DNA of 64,000 nucleotides from Rhizobium sp. BK418 (GCF_004341105.1 NZ_SLZK01000007.1:248001-312000), one strand, 5' to 3'; counted from the first letter of the stretch, positions 8,646 to 17,869 are shown. Numbers and translations: made by a program. Notes: a model not told the origin generated them from the sequence alone.

Positions 8646-10949
8646 TCAAGCGACCTTGTGGCGGCGGCGCTGGACGGTGCGGCGGCCGATGCCCTGTTGC
8701 AGCAGTGTGATGTTCTGGGAAGGCACCGGCGGCGAGAAAACGTAGCCCTGCACGAGATCGGTGCTGCGGTGCTTGTTGAGCAGCGCCAGCTGCTCCTCGG
8801 TCTCCACACCCTCGATGACGATCTTGAGGCCGAGTTCGCGGGCGAGATTGACGGTGCCGCGCAGGAGCTTCAGGCGGCGGCTATCCTCGACGATGTTGCG
8901 CACGAAGGAGCGGTCGATCTTGACGATATCGAGCGGCAGCGTGTCGAGATAGCTGAGGCTGGAGAAGCCGGTGCCGAAATCGTCGATGGCGATGGTGATG
9001 CCGCGAGACCTGAGTTCCGCCAGGATGGCGCGCACCGCCGCCGGTTCGTCGATCAGGCAGCTCTCGGTAACTTCGAGATGCAGCCGCGCCGCGGCGAGGC
9101 CGGAATGGGCAAGCGCATCGGCGACAACTGAAAGGATGTCAGCATCGCGCAGATCCCGCGCCGAAAGGTTGACCGAGACGGCGATGTGTTCCGGCCAGGT
9201 CACGCATTCGCTGCAGGCCTTGAACAGCACGAAACGAGTGATGTCGGAGATGATACCCATATCTTCGGCGAGCCGGATGAAGACGTCGGGTGGGATCGAT
9301 CCCTTCTCCGGATGGACCCAGCGCGCCAAGGCCTCGGCACATTCGATCCGCGAGCCGTCGGCTCGGAACATCGGCTGGAAGACGAGATGCAGCGCATCTG
9401 CAGCTACGGCCTCACGCAAATCCGCCTTGAGCTTCTGCTGCTCAATATAGCGGCCGTCCATTTCCTGCTCGAAGCCGGTGATACCACCCTTTAAGCGCGA
9501 CTTGCTTTCGAACAGTGCCAGATCGGCCTTGACGCTCCATTCGTCCATAGCAAAGGCGTCGCTCTCAAGAACGGCGTAGCCGGCGCTGAGGGAGATGAGG
9601 AAGGTTACTTCGTCGACTTCATACTGCCCCTGGACCGCTGCATGCAGCTTGCGAATTTCGGCGTCCAGCACCTGCTTGTCGCGCGCATGCGGGAAGAACA
9701 GGATGAACTGATCGCCCATCAGCCGGCCTACGATCGCGTTGCCGGCAAGTTCCTTGACCCGCATGGCGATTGCACACAGAAGGTGGTCGCCAGTCACATG
9801 ACCCCGCATGTCGTTGACATGCTTGAACTCGTCGATATCGAGGATCATGAAGCCGAGAGGACCACGCTTTTTAGAGTGTCTGGTGAGGTACTCCTGCACG
9901 CGCTGGCCGAAATATTCGCGGTTCGGCAGACCCGTCAGTGCGTCGAAGCGCACCATGTGCAGGATCTTCTGCTCGGCCTTCACGCGGCTCGAAACGTCTT
10001 CGAAAATCAACACGGCGCCGCCATCCGCACGCCGGCTCGCGGAAAATTCGAGCGACAAACCCTCGGGGAAATGGATGAGCGTGCGCGATAGGTTACCTTC
10101 GGCGACCTGTGTCAGCTGCCGCAGGATCAGCTCCGGCTGGGACGCATCCATGAAGCTGTAGCGCGCGCCATAACGCAACACTGCGCCCAGATCGCGATCC
10201 TTCAGCCGATCCGGTGCGCCGATCTTAAGGAGCTCGCAAGCCTTGCGGTTGATGACCTGGATCCGGTTCTCCGTATCGACCATGACGAGGCCGTGCGGCA
10301 TGTTGTTGAGCGCCGTATCGAAACGGTCGGCGATGATGGTGATTTCCCGGCGCGCAATGACGTTCTCATAGAGAAACTCGCGCACGCCGTTCGCCATGGC
10401 CCGCGTCGTCAGCCAGAAAGGAATGAGGAAAATCGAAAGCACGCCGCGATAGAAATCCATCGCCAGGAGGCTGCCGACGATCATCGGCAGACAGCAGAAG
10501 AGCGTCTGGAGGTCGACCGCGAAGCGCGAGCCGTAGTTGCGGCCGACGACGGAAACCATCGTCGCCATGGTGACAGAAATGCAGGCAAGCTCCGCAAAGG
10601 AATCATGCACGACGAAGATAGCATAGCCACTGGCGATGCCGAGGAGCGCGGTGGTGCAGGCTCCGCTAGCAACGAGAATCCGCTCCCAACGCTCGATTCC
10701 GGCGTGCGACAGGCTCTGCTTATCGACGCGATCGAATTGCCGGAAGATGACCATGCGAGCGCTGAAGACCAGAAGGAAGGCGACCGACAGCAGGATGTAG
10801 ATGGAGTATTGCGTCTTGGCAGCCACGGCAAGGCACGTCGCAACATGCACAATTACGCCAACAAGAAGCGTCATGCGGTTCCCGGAGAGAGAACTCACAA
10901 ACGACAGATACACATCCTTAGGGACCCTGTTCGGGTTATGTGGCTTCAT
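8646..10949 (-). CDS. Membrane PAS-GGDEF-EAL protein, GGDEF motif degenerate
   Basis: 767 residues from ATG 10949, chosen because CAGGGAAAG lies just upstream; an in-frame start at 11027 would add 26 residues. Five or so membrane helices occupy residues 25-195, then a PAS-like segment (FDTALNNMPHGLVMVDTENR), a GGDEF domain beginning FDALTGLPNREYF, and a C-terminal EAL domain. The cyclase motif reads RLMGDQF near residue 410 in place of RxGGDEF, so the first Gly and the Glu are replaced. The EAL domain keeps EALARW, DDFGTGFSSLSYL, KIDRSFV and EGVETEEQ. It is therefore predicted to degrade c-di-GMP, with the GGDEF domain regulatory; this is inference from motifs. Confidence 0.88.
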   Translation of the reverse strand: MKPHNPNRVPKDVYLSFVSSLSGNRMTLLVGVIVHVATCLAVAAKTQYSIYILLSVAFLLVFSARMVIFRQFDRVDKQSLSHAGIERWERILVASGACTTALLGIASGYAIFVVHDSFAELACISVTMATMVSVVGRNYGSRFAVDLQTLFCCLPMIVGSLLAMDFYRGVLSIFLIPFWLTTRAMANGVREFLYENVIARREITIIADRFDTALNNMPHGLVMVDTENRIQVINRKACELLKIGAPDRLKDRDLGAVLRYGARYSFMDASQPELILRQLTQVAEGNLSRTLIHFPEGLSLEFSASRRADGGAVLIFEDVSSRVKAEQKILHMVRFDALTGLPNREYFGQRVQEYLTRHSKKRGPLGFMILDIDEFKHVNDMRGHVTGDHLLCAIAMRVKELAGNAIVGRLMGDQFILFFPHARDKQVLDAEIRKLHAAVQGQYEVDEVTFLISLSAGYAVLESDAFAMDEWSVKADLALFESKSRLKGGITGFEQEMDGRYIEQQKLKADLREAVAADALHLVFQPMFRADGSRIECAEALARWVHPEKGSIPPDVFIRLAEDMGIISDITRFVLFKACSECVTWPEHIAVSVNLSARDLRDADILSVVADALAHSGLAAARLHLEVTESCLIDEPAAVRAILAELRSRGITIAIDDFGTGFSSLSYLDTLPLDIVKIDRSFVRNIVEDSRRLKLLRGTVNLARELGLKIVIEGVETEEQLALLNKHRSTDLVQGYVFSPPVPSQNITLLQQGIGRRTVQRRRHKVA

Positions 10950-11267
10950 CCATACTTTCCCTGTGCGCGGGAAATGTAAACTGAACCCTTTAAAAATTGA
11001 TTTCAAACGGTTCAAACATTTGGTCAATTTTTCTAAAACCGTAAGGTGAACAGTACACTAAGAACGCGACAATGCAGCTTTATCGCGAGGTTTATAGAAA
11101 AAATATCCGCGTCAAAGTTGCGAAAACTTTTAAAGGGATCACAGCCCGTAACTGCATAAGACTATCCTCCTAGGCGGGCCATTTCTCCTTTCAATTTCAA
11201 AAACCCTGGGTTACACCGGCTTTAGAGGGAGAACTGCCGAAAACGGCAAGACAACAAGGGGAGGCGA
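10950..11267. other. 318-bp divergent intergenic region
   Basis: Separates the leftward GGDEF-EAL gene from the rightward TRAP permease genes. It is AT-rich relative to its surroundings and holds a short inverted repeat AAAGTT (11114-11119) / AACTTT (11125-11130). It presumably contains both promoters. I see no coding frame or convincing operator beyond that repeat. Confidence 0.5.
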
Positions 11268-11807
11268 ATGTCGGTACTTCTGACCGCCAGTCGGCTGATC
11301 GACTCGATCAGCGAGTTCATTGGCAAACTGTCCGAATTTATGGTGCTGTTCTGCTGCCTGATAAGCGCCGGCAATGCGATGGTGCGCTACGCATTCAACT
11401 ACAGCTCGAACGGCTGGCTGGAAATCCAGTGGTATCTCTTCGCTTTCGTCGTCGTGCTTGGCGCTTCCCATACCTTGCGCAAGAACGAGCATGTGCGCGT
11501 CGATCTGATATACGGTTCCGTCTCCGACAAGGCAAAAATCTGGATCGATATCGTTGGCCTGATCGTCTTCCTCATCCCGGCCTGTCTTTTCCTCGCAATT
11601 CTCTGCTGGCCCTTCTTCCTGCTCGCATATCAGCAAGGTGAGGTTTCAGCCAATGCCGGCGGCCTCATTCGCTGGCCTGTGAAGCTGATGCTCTTTGCCG
11701 GCTTCGCGCTCCTGACCCTCCAGGGCATTTCGGAATTGATCAAAAGGATCGCCGCGCTGACCGGTTCGATCGAGATCGATACGAAATACGAAAAGCCGCT
11801 GCAGTAA
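11268..11807 (+). CDS. dctQ: TRAP transporter small permease (DctQ type)
   Basis: 179 residues with four predicted membrane helices, the DctQ layout: FIGKLSEFMVLFCCLISAGN, WYLFAFVVVLGASHTLRKNEHVRVDL, IDIVGLIVFLIPACLFLAIL and PVKLMLFAGFALLTLQGISE. The HTLRKNEHVRVDL stretch is the best-conserved DctQ element. An excellent AGGGGAGG site precedes ATG 11268. It forms the inner-membrane complex with the large permease 22 bp downstream, importing a carboxylate-type solute with the sodium or proton gradient. Confidence 0.92.
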   Translation: MSVLLTASRLIDSISEFIGKLSEFMVLFCCLISAGNAMVRYAFNYSSNGWLEIQWYLFAFVVVLGASHTLRKNEHVRVDLIYGSVSDKAKIWIDIVGLIVFLIPACLFLAILCWPFFLLAYQQGEVSANAGGLIRWPVKLMLFAGFALLTLQGISELIKRIAALTGSIEIDTKYEKPLQ

Positions 11808-11829
11808 CTCGGCGCCCGGAGGAACGAAC

Positions 11830-13323
11830 TTGTTTGACTACGGTATCATCCCGCCGGCGATGTTCCTGGGCATGGTCATCTTCATGCTCTACGGCTTTCC
11901 CGTCGCCTTTTCGCTGGCCGCCGTCGGCCTCTTCTTTGGCATTATCGGCATTGTAACAGGCCATTTCGGAGAGGTGTTCCTGCAGGCGCTGCCGCTGCGC
12001 TTCTTCGGCATCGTCTCCAACGATCTCCTGCTGGCAATCCCCTTCTTCACCTTCATGGGCGCCATATTGGAGCGATGTGGTCTGGCCGAAGACCTGCTCG
12101 AAGGCACCGGCAAGCTCTTCGGCGGCGTCCCCGGCGGCCTTGCCTACGCCGTCATCCTGGTTGGCGCCGTGCTTGGCGCCATCACCGGCACCGTCGCAGC
12201 CTCGGTCATCACCATGGGCGTTATCTCCCTGCCGATCATGCTGCGCTACGGCTACAGCCCGCGGCTTGCAACGGGCGTCATTGCGGCCTCCGGTACGATC
12301 ACCCAGGTCATTCCGCCTTCGCTGGTGCTGGTGGTGCTTGCCGACCAGCTCGGCCGCTCAGTCGGCGACATGTATCTCGGCGCAATCGGTCCTTCGATCC
12401 TGCAGGTGGCGATCTTTGTGGCCTATATTCTGATCCTCTCCATCATTAACCCGAAAGCGATGCCGCCGCTGCCCAAGGAGGTGCGCGGCGATTTCGATTT
12501 GGCACTGCTGATGAAGGTGCTCTGGAGCATGATCCCCTCAATCGTGCTGATCTTCCTTGTGCTCGGAACCATCTTCATGGGCCTTGCCACCCCGACCGAA
12601 GCAGGCGCACTTGGCGTCGTCGGCGCCATGGCGCTTGCTGCCCTGCACGGTCGCCTCACCTGGCCGCTGATCCGCGAGGCGATAAGCTCGACCACTCACA
12701 TCACCTCGATGGTGGTGATGATCCTGATCGGCTCCACCTGCTTCAGCCTCGTCTTCCAAGGCATGGACGGCTCACGCTGGATCGAGCACATGCTGTCGGG
12801 CATTCCCGGCGGGCCTGTCGGCTTTCTAATCTTCGTCAACGTCTTCATCTTCATCCTCGCCTTCTTCCTCGATTTCTTCGAGATCGCCTTCATCGTCATC
12901 CCGATGCTGGCGCCGGTCGCCTCCAGTCTCGGCATCGATCTCATCTGGTTCGGCGTATTGATCTGCGTGAACATGCAGACGAGCTTCATGCACCCACCCT
13001 TCGGCTTCGCGCTCTTCTATCTGCGTTCGATCGCCAACAGGGATGTCCGCACCAAGGATATCTACCTTGGCGCTCTGCCCTGGGTCGGCATGCAGCTCAT
13101 TCTCGTGGCGATCGTGATTTTCTGGCCGGAATCGGTCACCTACTGGCTGGATCACGGCCCGAAGGTGGACCCGAATTCGATCAAGATCGAAGTACCCGGT
13201 TTCGGCGGTCAGCTGGGCCTACCATCATTCGGAGCACCCGGCGGCGGCAATAGCTCGCCGCAGATTCCGGGCTTGACTCCACTGGCCCTGCCGAGCGCGC
13301 CTCCGCCGCCACCCGCACAATGA
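11830..13323 (+). CDS. dctM: TRAP transporter large permease (DctM type)
   Basis: 497 residues with about twelve hydrophobic helices and DctM hallmarks (FFTFMGAILERCGLAEDLL; GAVLGAITGTVAASVITMG; LATPTEAGALGVVGA; MHPPFGFALFYLRS). The start is TTG 11830, set by CCCGGAGGAACGAAC just upstream and giving MFDYGIIPPAMFLG. The protein ends in an unusual Pro/Gly-rich tail of about 45 residues (ending SAPPPPPAQ) beyond the last helix. The gene is co-transcribed with dctQ and ends at a bidirectional terminator. Confidence 0.93.
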   Translation: MFDYGIIPPAMFLGMVIFMLYGFPVAFSLAAVGLFFGIIGIVTGHFGEVFLQALPLRFFGIVSNDLLLAIPFFTFMGAILERCGLAEDLLEGTGKLFGGVPGGLAYAVILVGAVLGAITGTVAASVITMGVISLPIMLRYGYSPRLATGVIAASGTITQVIPPSLVLVVLADQLGRSVGDMYLGAIGPSILQVAIFVAYILILSIINPKAMPPLPKEVRGDFDLALLMKVLWSMIPSIVLIFLVLGTIFMGLATPTEAGALGVVGAMALAALHGRLTWPLIREAISSTTHITSMVVMILIGSTCFSLVFQGMDGSRWIEHMLSGIPGGPVGFLIFVNVFIFILAFFLDFFEIAFIVIPMLAPVASSLGIDLIWFGVLICVNMQTSFMHPPFGFALFYLRSIANRDVRTKDIYLGALPWVGMQLILVAIVIFWPESVTYWLDHGPKVDPNSIKIEVPGFGGQLGLPSFGAPGGGNSSPQIPGLTPLALPSAPPPPPAQ

Positions 13324-13332
13324 GGCAAAGAA

Positions 13333-13360
13333 AAAGCCCCGGATTTTCACCCGGGGCTTT
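13333..13360. terminator. Bidirectional terminator between dctM and dctP
   Basis: A perfect 10-bp stem AAAGCCCCGG / CCGGGGCTTT with an 8-base loop, flanked by A-tract on the left and T on the right. It sits between two convergent genes and can serve both. Confidence 0.9.
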
Positions 13361-13386
13361 GATGTATCTGAACGCCGCAAGAAGGC

Positions 13387-14493
13387 TTAGAGCTTGCCGG
13401 CACGCTGCTGGATCATCATGAACGTGTCGAACGTGTATTCCGAGAGCTGCATCCAGAGATAAGCATCCCGCTTGAATGCCGTTTGATCGTCGTAGATCTT
13501 CCTGAAATACGGGTTCTTCGAGGAGATATCGCCGTAGATGCCCATCGCGGCCTGGAAGCAGGCTTCCATGATCTCCTGGCTGAACGGCCGTAGGGTCGCC
13601 CCTTCCGCGACAAGCTGCTTCAGCGCGCTGGGATTCTTCATATCGTATTTTGCCAGCATGTTGGTGTTGGCGAAAGCGCAGGCGTCGTTGAGCGCTGCCT
13701 GATAGTGCTTCGGCAAGCTGCTCCACTTATCGAGATTGAAGAAGGCATGCACCGTCGGGCCACCTTCCCACCAGCCCGGGTAATAGTAATACTTTGCCAC
13801 CTTGTGGAAACCGAGCTTCAAGTCGTCGTAGGGGCCAACGAATTCTGCGGCGTCGATCGTCCCCTTTTCGAGCGCCGGATAGATGTCGCCGCCGGCGATT
13901 TGCTGCGGGATGACGCCGACCTTCTCCATGACGCGACCGGCGAGACCGGCAATGCGCATCTTGACGCCCTTGAGGTCGTCGAGCGTATTGATTTCCTTGC
14001 GGAACCACCCGCCCATCTGCGCACCTGTATTGCCGGCCGGCAGGGCATACATTCCCTGTGTAGCATAGAATTCGTTCATCAGTGTATTGCCGTTGCCCTG
14101 GTAAAACCAGGCATTGGTCAGGCGGCTGTTCAGTCCGAACGGAATGGCAGTTCCGATTGCGTAGGTCGGATCCTTGCCGACGAAATAATAGGAGGTCGTA
14201 TGGGCTGCCTCGACGGTGCCCGCCGCTACCGCATCGACAGCCTGTAGGCCGGGGACGATTTCGCCGGCTGCGAAAGGCTGGATGGTGAAATTACCATCCG
14301 TGGCAGCCGCAACATGCTTGGCAATATCTTCGGCGCCGCCATAGATCGTATCCAGGCTCTTCGGAAACGACGAGGTCATGCGCCAGGCAATCTTCGGGTT
14401 TTCCTGCGCAATTGCAGGCGCTGCCAATGCAGTTGCGGCAACGGCGCCGGCGCCGGCTGTTCCCGCTTTTTTCATAAATGAACGACGATCCAT
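13387..14493 (-). CDS. dctP: TRAP transporter solute-binding protein, Tat-exported, TakP-like
   Basis: 368 residues from ATG 14493, set by ACGGGAGG upstream. The N-terminus MDRRSFMKKAGTAGAGAV is a twin-arginine signal with cleavage near AIAQ-EN. The mature protein begins WRMTSSFPKSLDTIYGGAE and contains GVIPQQIAGGDIYPALEKG and YYYPGWWEGGP, the pattern of the TakP-type binding proteins that carry 2-keto acids. That substrate is inferred from family resemblance only. The gene is convergent with dctQM rather than in their operon, so it is probably expressed from its own promoter in the 289-bp gap to the C26 peptidase gene. Confidence 0.9.
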   Translation of the reverse strand: MDRRSFMKKAGTAGAGAVAATALAAPAIAQENPKIAWRMTSSFPKSLDTIYGGAEDIAKHVAAATDGNFTIQPFAAGEIVPGLQAVDAVAAGTVEAAHTTSYYFVGKDPTYAIGTAIPFGLNSRLTNAWFYQGNGNTLMNEFYATQGMYALPAGNTGAQMGGWFRKEINTLDDLKGVKMRIAGLAGRVMEKVGVIPQQIAGGDIYPALEKGTIDAAEFVGPYDDLKLGFHKVAKYYYYPGWWEGGPTVHAFFNLDKWSSLPKHYQAALNDACAFANTNMLAKYDMKNPSALKQLVAEGATLRPFSQEIMEACFQAAMGIYGDISSKNPYFRKIYDDQTAFKRDAYLWMQLSEYTFDTFMMIQQRAGKL

Positions 14494-14650
14494 CAAAAAC
14501 CTCCCGTATAGATGGCACTGCGCGGTCAATCCTCACCCCTACCCGCAGTGATGGCAAAGTTAAGCATGCCGGAAGAAGCGTTTCAAGCTCTGGCCTATTA
14601 GTCTTTGGGATCACGACGCTTCTGTGGCGGCTCCACACATCCATCGGAAT

Positions 14651-14687
14651 CAGCGACTTAGCCGGTACGATGGCAGCTAGGTCGCTG
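14651..14687. repeat. 12-bp-stem hairpin in intergenic region
   Basis: CAGCGACTTAGC (14651-14662) pairs with GCTAGGTCGCTG (14676-14687), eleven Watson-Crick pairs and one G-T, around a 13-base loop. It lies in the 289-bp divergent gap between dctP and the C26 hydrolase gene. There is no T-tract on either side, so it is not a standard terminator. Confidence 0.5.
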
Positions 14688-14782
14688 AGGCGCCGCAATT
14701 TGGCCACCGCTAGCAGCCAAGCGTTGACTTAACGGCAATTCTGGCCGCAGAAACGTCAGACAGTGTTTTCTCCGGGGCGAAA

Positions 14783-15562
14783 ATGATGAAACCGATCGTT
14801 GCCATTCCTGCCGATATCCGCACCCTCGACGGCGCAACCTGGCATGCCGCACAGCATCAATATGTACGCGCGGCACTGAATGCCGCCGGCGTGATGGCCT
14901 TCATCATTCCCGCCTTCGAGGAAGGTTATGAGACGGATGCCATCCTCGATCGGGTCGACGGCGTGCTGGTCTCCGGCTCTGCCAGCAATGTGCATCCCTC
15001 GCTCTATGGTATCGAAGCCACGGCGGCAGACGGCCCCTTCGATCCTGCCCGTGATGCGACCAGCCTTCCGCTGATCCGCGGCGCGATTGACCGCGCCATC
15101 CCGCTTCTCGCCATCTGCCGCGGCATTCAGGAATTGAACGTTGCGCTCGGCGGCTCGCTTGCCAGCGAAATTCAGGAACAGCCTGGCATCTGGGATCACC
15201 GCAGGCCCGATGTTACCGAGCGCGACGACATGTATGCGATCCGACAGAGCGTTTTCATCAAGGAAGGCTCCTGCATTGCAGGTATCGTCGGTGCCGGCGA
15301 GATCCGTGTGAACTCCCTGCATCGGCAGGCAATCGCCAGGACCGCACCGCGCCTGCAGGTAGAAGCGACGGCAGCGGACGGAACGATCGAAGCCGTTTCC
15401 GTCATCGATGCCAAGGCCTTTGCCGTCGGCGTGCAATGGCATCCTGAATATTGGGCGGAAACCGACAAGCCCTCGAACAAACTCTTTACCGCTTTCGGTG
15501 ATGCTGTCAGGGATTACGCCGCAAGCAAATTGCGGCCGCTGCCAGCGCAGGCGACCGCTTGA
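14783..15562 (+). CDS. Gamma-glutamyl-GABA hydrolase-like class-I amidotransferase (peptidase C26)
   Basis: 259 residues, the usual length of the PuuD group. The catalytic nucleophile lies in PLLAICRGIQELNVALGG, the catalytic His-Pro-Glu in AVGVQWHPEYW, and a segment VDGVLVSGSASNVHPSLYG matches the family. PuuD cleaves gamma-glutamyl-GABA in putrescine breakdown; other members cleave related gamma-glutamyl amides. No other Puu genes are adjacent, so the substrate is open. The start is ATG 14783 with a second ATG directly after it; the upstream site is weak. Confidence 0.88.
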   Translation: MMKPIVAIPADIRTLDGATWHAAQHQYVRAALNAAGVMAFIIPAFEEGYETDAILDRVDGVLVSGSASNVHPSLYGIEATAADGPFDPARDATSLPLIRGAIDRAIPLLAICRGIQELNVALGGSLASEIQEQPGIWDHRRPDVTERDDMYAIRQSVFIKEGSCIAGIVGAGEIRVNSLHRQAIARTAPRLQVEATAADGTIEAVSVIDAKAFAVGVQWHPEYWAETDKPSNKLFTAFGDAVRDYAASKLRPLPAQATA

Positions 15563-15568
15563 GACAGG

Positions 15569-15600
15569 AAGGCCGCCGGATCGCTCCGACGGCCTTTTTT
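15569..15600 (+). terminator. Terminator after C26 hydrolase gene
   Basis: AAGGCCG (15569-15575) pairs with CGGCCTT (15590-15596), with an inner CGGA/TCCG pair, and is followed by a T-tract. It begins 7 bp after the stop. Confidence 0.85.
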
Positions 15601-15617
15601 CTTTCTGACCGATTGTT

Positions 15618-16649
15618 TCAGCGGCCGCCTTCGATCTTGCGATGACGCTGATTGGTGCCGTTGACACCATAGGGATATTGCCCAGGGGTCGGCGCACTGA
15701 TCTCATTGAGCTTTGCCGTCTCCTCCTCTGACAGCACCAGTTTTGCAGCCGCGAGATTGTCGGCAAGCTGTTCTGAGGTGCGGGCGCCAAGGATGACAGA
15801 CGTCACGGCCGGACGCGCGGCGACCCAGGCAAGCGCCACCTGCGCCATGCTGACACCACGTGCCCTGGCGATCTCTTCGACCGTGGCGATGATTGCCCAG
15901 GTGCGCTCCTGCGCGTTTCGGGCTGCATAGGCTTCGCCGCCGCGATTAGGGTTTTCGCCCAGGCGCGTCGCACCCGTTGGCATTTCGTCACGCTTGTATT
16001 TGCCGGTCAGCCAGCCGCCACCAAGCGGCGACCAGGGCAGCAGGCCCATGCCAGCATCCTTACATGCATCGACGATCTCCAACTCGATGTCACGCATCAG
16101 CAGGTTATATTGCGGCTGCAGCGTCACCGGACGTGTATAGCCCTGTGCCTTGGCGATTTCGGAAGCCTTGGCAATGTGCCATCCGACATAGTTGGAGAAG
16201 CCGTAATAGCCGATCTTGCCGGCGCGAACGGCATCATCGAGGAAACGCAGCGTTTCCTCGATCGGCGTCAAGGCGTCCCATGCGTGCATCTGGTAGAGAT
16301 CGATATGCTCGACGCCGAGACGACGCAGAGAATCATTGAGCGCTTGATTGAGGTGGCGGCGGGAAAGGCCGATATCGTTGGGTCCGTCGCCCATTGGGAA
16401 GCGGCCCTTGGTAGCAATCACCGCCTGCTGCGCCTGCGTTGGGCGGGCCTTCAGCCAGCGGCCGATGATCTCCTCCGATGCACCGGCGCTGTAAACATCG
16501 GCCGTGTCGATGAAATTGCCGCCCCAGGCGAAGTAGTCGTCGAGCATCTTGAAGGAAGCCGCCTCATCGGATTCCTTCCCGAACGTCATGGTACCCAGGC
16601 AATATGCGGTGACGACGGCCCCGCTGGGACCGAGCTTGCGATAATCCAT
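15618..16649 (-). CDS. Aldo/keto reductase
   Basis: 343 residues with a complete AKR barrel: an N-terminal MDYRKLGPSG, FIDTADVYSAGASEEIIGRW (catalytic Asp and Tyr), HIDLYQMHAWD (catalytic His region), YGFSNYVGWHIAK, and a C-terminal NADP-binding block VTSVILGARTSEQLADNL. It reduces aldehydes or ketones with NADPH; the natural substrate is not evident. CAGAAATGG with an upstream AAAGGAGGCAG site marks ATG 16649. It lies downstream of the hydroxyacid dehydrogenase on the same strand but separated by 263 bp including a terminator. Confidence 0.92.
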   Translation of the reverse strand: MDYRKLGPSGAVVTAYCLGTMTFGKESDEAASFKMLDDYFAWGGNFIDTADVYSAGASEEIIGRWLKARPTQAQQAVIATKGRFPMGDGPNDIGLSRRHLNQALNDSLRRLGVEHIDLYQMHAWDALTPIEETLRFLDDAVRAGKIGYYGFSNYVGWHIAKASEIAKAQGYTRPVTLQPQYNLLMRDIELEIVDACKDAGMGLLPWSPLGGGWLTGKYKRDEMPTGATRLGENPNRGGEAYAARNAQERTWAIIATVEEIARARGVSMAQVALAWVAARPAVTSVILGARTSEQLADNLAAAKLVLSEEETAKLNEISAPTPGQYPYGVNGTNQRHRKIEGGR

Positions 16650-16880
16650 TTCTGCCTCCTTTCAGAAAGTGTCGGCTGCCGGCGTGAAGAAGCGCCGGGC
16701 GGAGCGGACGCTCCCCGATCAAATCGCTATGTGTAAGCTTGAGGCGGCGAAATGCCGCCGATGACAACTACGGCCGCCAGAGATAGTGCGACCCGCGCTA
16801 ACCATAGCCAATCCTTCCCAAGCGACCAAGTAGGGAAACAGGAAAAAGTCCAAAGGCAAAAAAGGAAAAAGCGAATACTG

Positions 16881-16898
16881 CCTCCGCCTTCGCGGAGG
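16881..16898 (-). terminator. Terminator after hydroxyacid dehydrogenase gene
   Basis: A perfect 7-bp stem CCTCCGC / GCGGAGG with a CTTC loop; on the minus strand it is followed within about 12 bases by T-rich sequence (CTTTTTCCTTTTTT). It lies 14 bp past the stop at 16913. Confidence 0.65.
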
Positions 16899-16912
16899 GA
16901 TACTAGGAAGCC

Positions 16913-17869
16913 CTACATCTTGACGGGCGTTTCAGCCACCGGCGTCACAGGCTTGCCCTGTTCAAACCAGGTGATGAGGTTAGCGGCCACCAGATCCGCC
17001 ATGGCATTACGCGTCGGAACTGAAGCCGAGGCCACATGCGGCAACAGGACCGTATTCGGCGCGGCCAACAATCCCGCCGGCACGTTCGGCTCGTCGTAAA
17101 AAACATCCAGGCCAGCAGCGCCAATCGTGCCCGCATTCAGCGCCGCAACCAGATCATCTTCATCCACCGTCCATCCACGGCCGACATTCACCAGGATACC
17201 ATTGGGGCCTAGCGCGGCAAGAATCTCCGCATTGACAGTCTTATGCGTTTGCGGGGTCTTCGGCACGATCGCAATCAGCGTATCGACGGCCTCGGCAAGC
17301 CCCTTCAGCGTCGGCTGGTAATCATAAGGCGCATCGGTATGGCGAGAGCGGGTGTGATAGCTGATCTTCACCTTGAAAGGTTCCAGCCGTTTGGCAATCT
17401 CAAGGCCGATGCGTCCGAGCCCATAGAGGCCGACATGCCTGCCCTTCAGCGAAAAGCGCGTCAGCGGATAGGAAGCGCCCGGCTTCCAATTGCCATTCCG
17501 CAGCCAGTTTTCCGCCTTGGGAAATTCACGAATGGTGTTAAGGAGAAGCGCAATCGCCGTATCGGCGACCTCATCGTTCAGCACGTCGGGTGTATTGGTG
17601 ACGATGATGCCTTTCGAGCCTGCGAGCTTCGCATCGATACCATCGTAACCCACGCCGAAACTGGCGACGATTTCGATGGAAGGCAATTGCGCGAACCAGC
17701 CAGCCGGGAAGGCTCCACTGACCGCCACGCCGCGAATGCGTTTCGCCGTCTCGGCATCGAGTTTGAGCGTCTCTTCGCGTTCGACGCTAATGACCTCGAA
17801 GCGATCCTTCAGCTGGGCGAGAACACGATCATGCATCTTCCCGGGAACGAGAACGGCAATACGGGACAT
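16913..17869 (-). CDS. D-2-hydroxyacid dehydrogenase (glyoxylate/hydroxypyruvate reductase-like)
   Basis: 318 residues. The NAD(P) Rossmann motif is VGLYGLGRIGLEIAKRL near residue 140, and the catalytic region has LVNVGRGWTVDEDDL (Arg), GLDVFYDEP (Glu) and VLLPHVASAS (His), in the order of the D-isomer 2-hydroxyacid dehydrogenases. It likely reduces glyoxylate or hydroxypyruvate, or oxidises a sugar-derived 2-hydroxyacid; the exact substrate is inference. It follows the LacI gene by 24 bp on the same strand, so it is probably the regulated partner. Confidence 0.9.
   Translation of the reverse strand: MSRIAVLVPGKMHDRVLAQLKDRFEVISVEREETLKLDAETAKRIRGVAVSGAFPAGWFAQLPSIEIVASFGVGYDGIDAKLAGSKGIIVTNTPDVLNDEVADTAIALLLNTIREFPKAENWLRNGNWKPGASYPLTRFSLKGRHVGLYGLGRIGLEIAKRLEPFKVKISYHTRSRHTDAPYDYQPTLKGLAEAVDTLIAIVPKTPQTHKTVNAEILAALGPNGILVNVGRGWTVDEDDLVAALNAGTIGAAGLDVFYDEPNVPAGLLAAPNTVLLPHVASASVPTRNAMADLVAANLITWFEQGKPVTPVAETPVKM

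Noticed and set aside
13181..13323. Possible frameshift at the DctM C-terminus
   Set aside because: The Pro/Gly tail stays in frame to the terminator and the stop, with no sign of a disrupted helix, so I treat it as a real extension.
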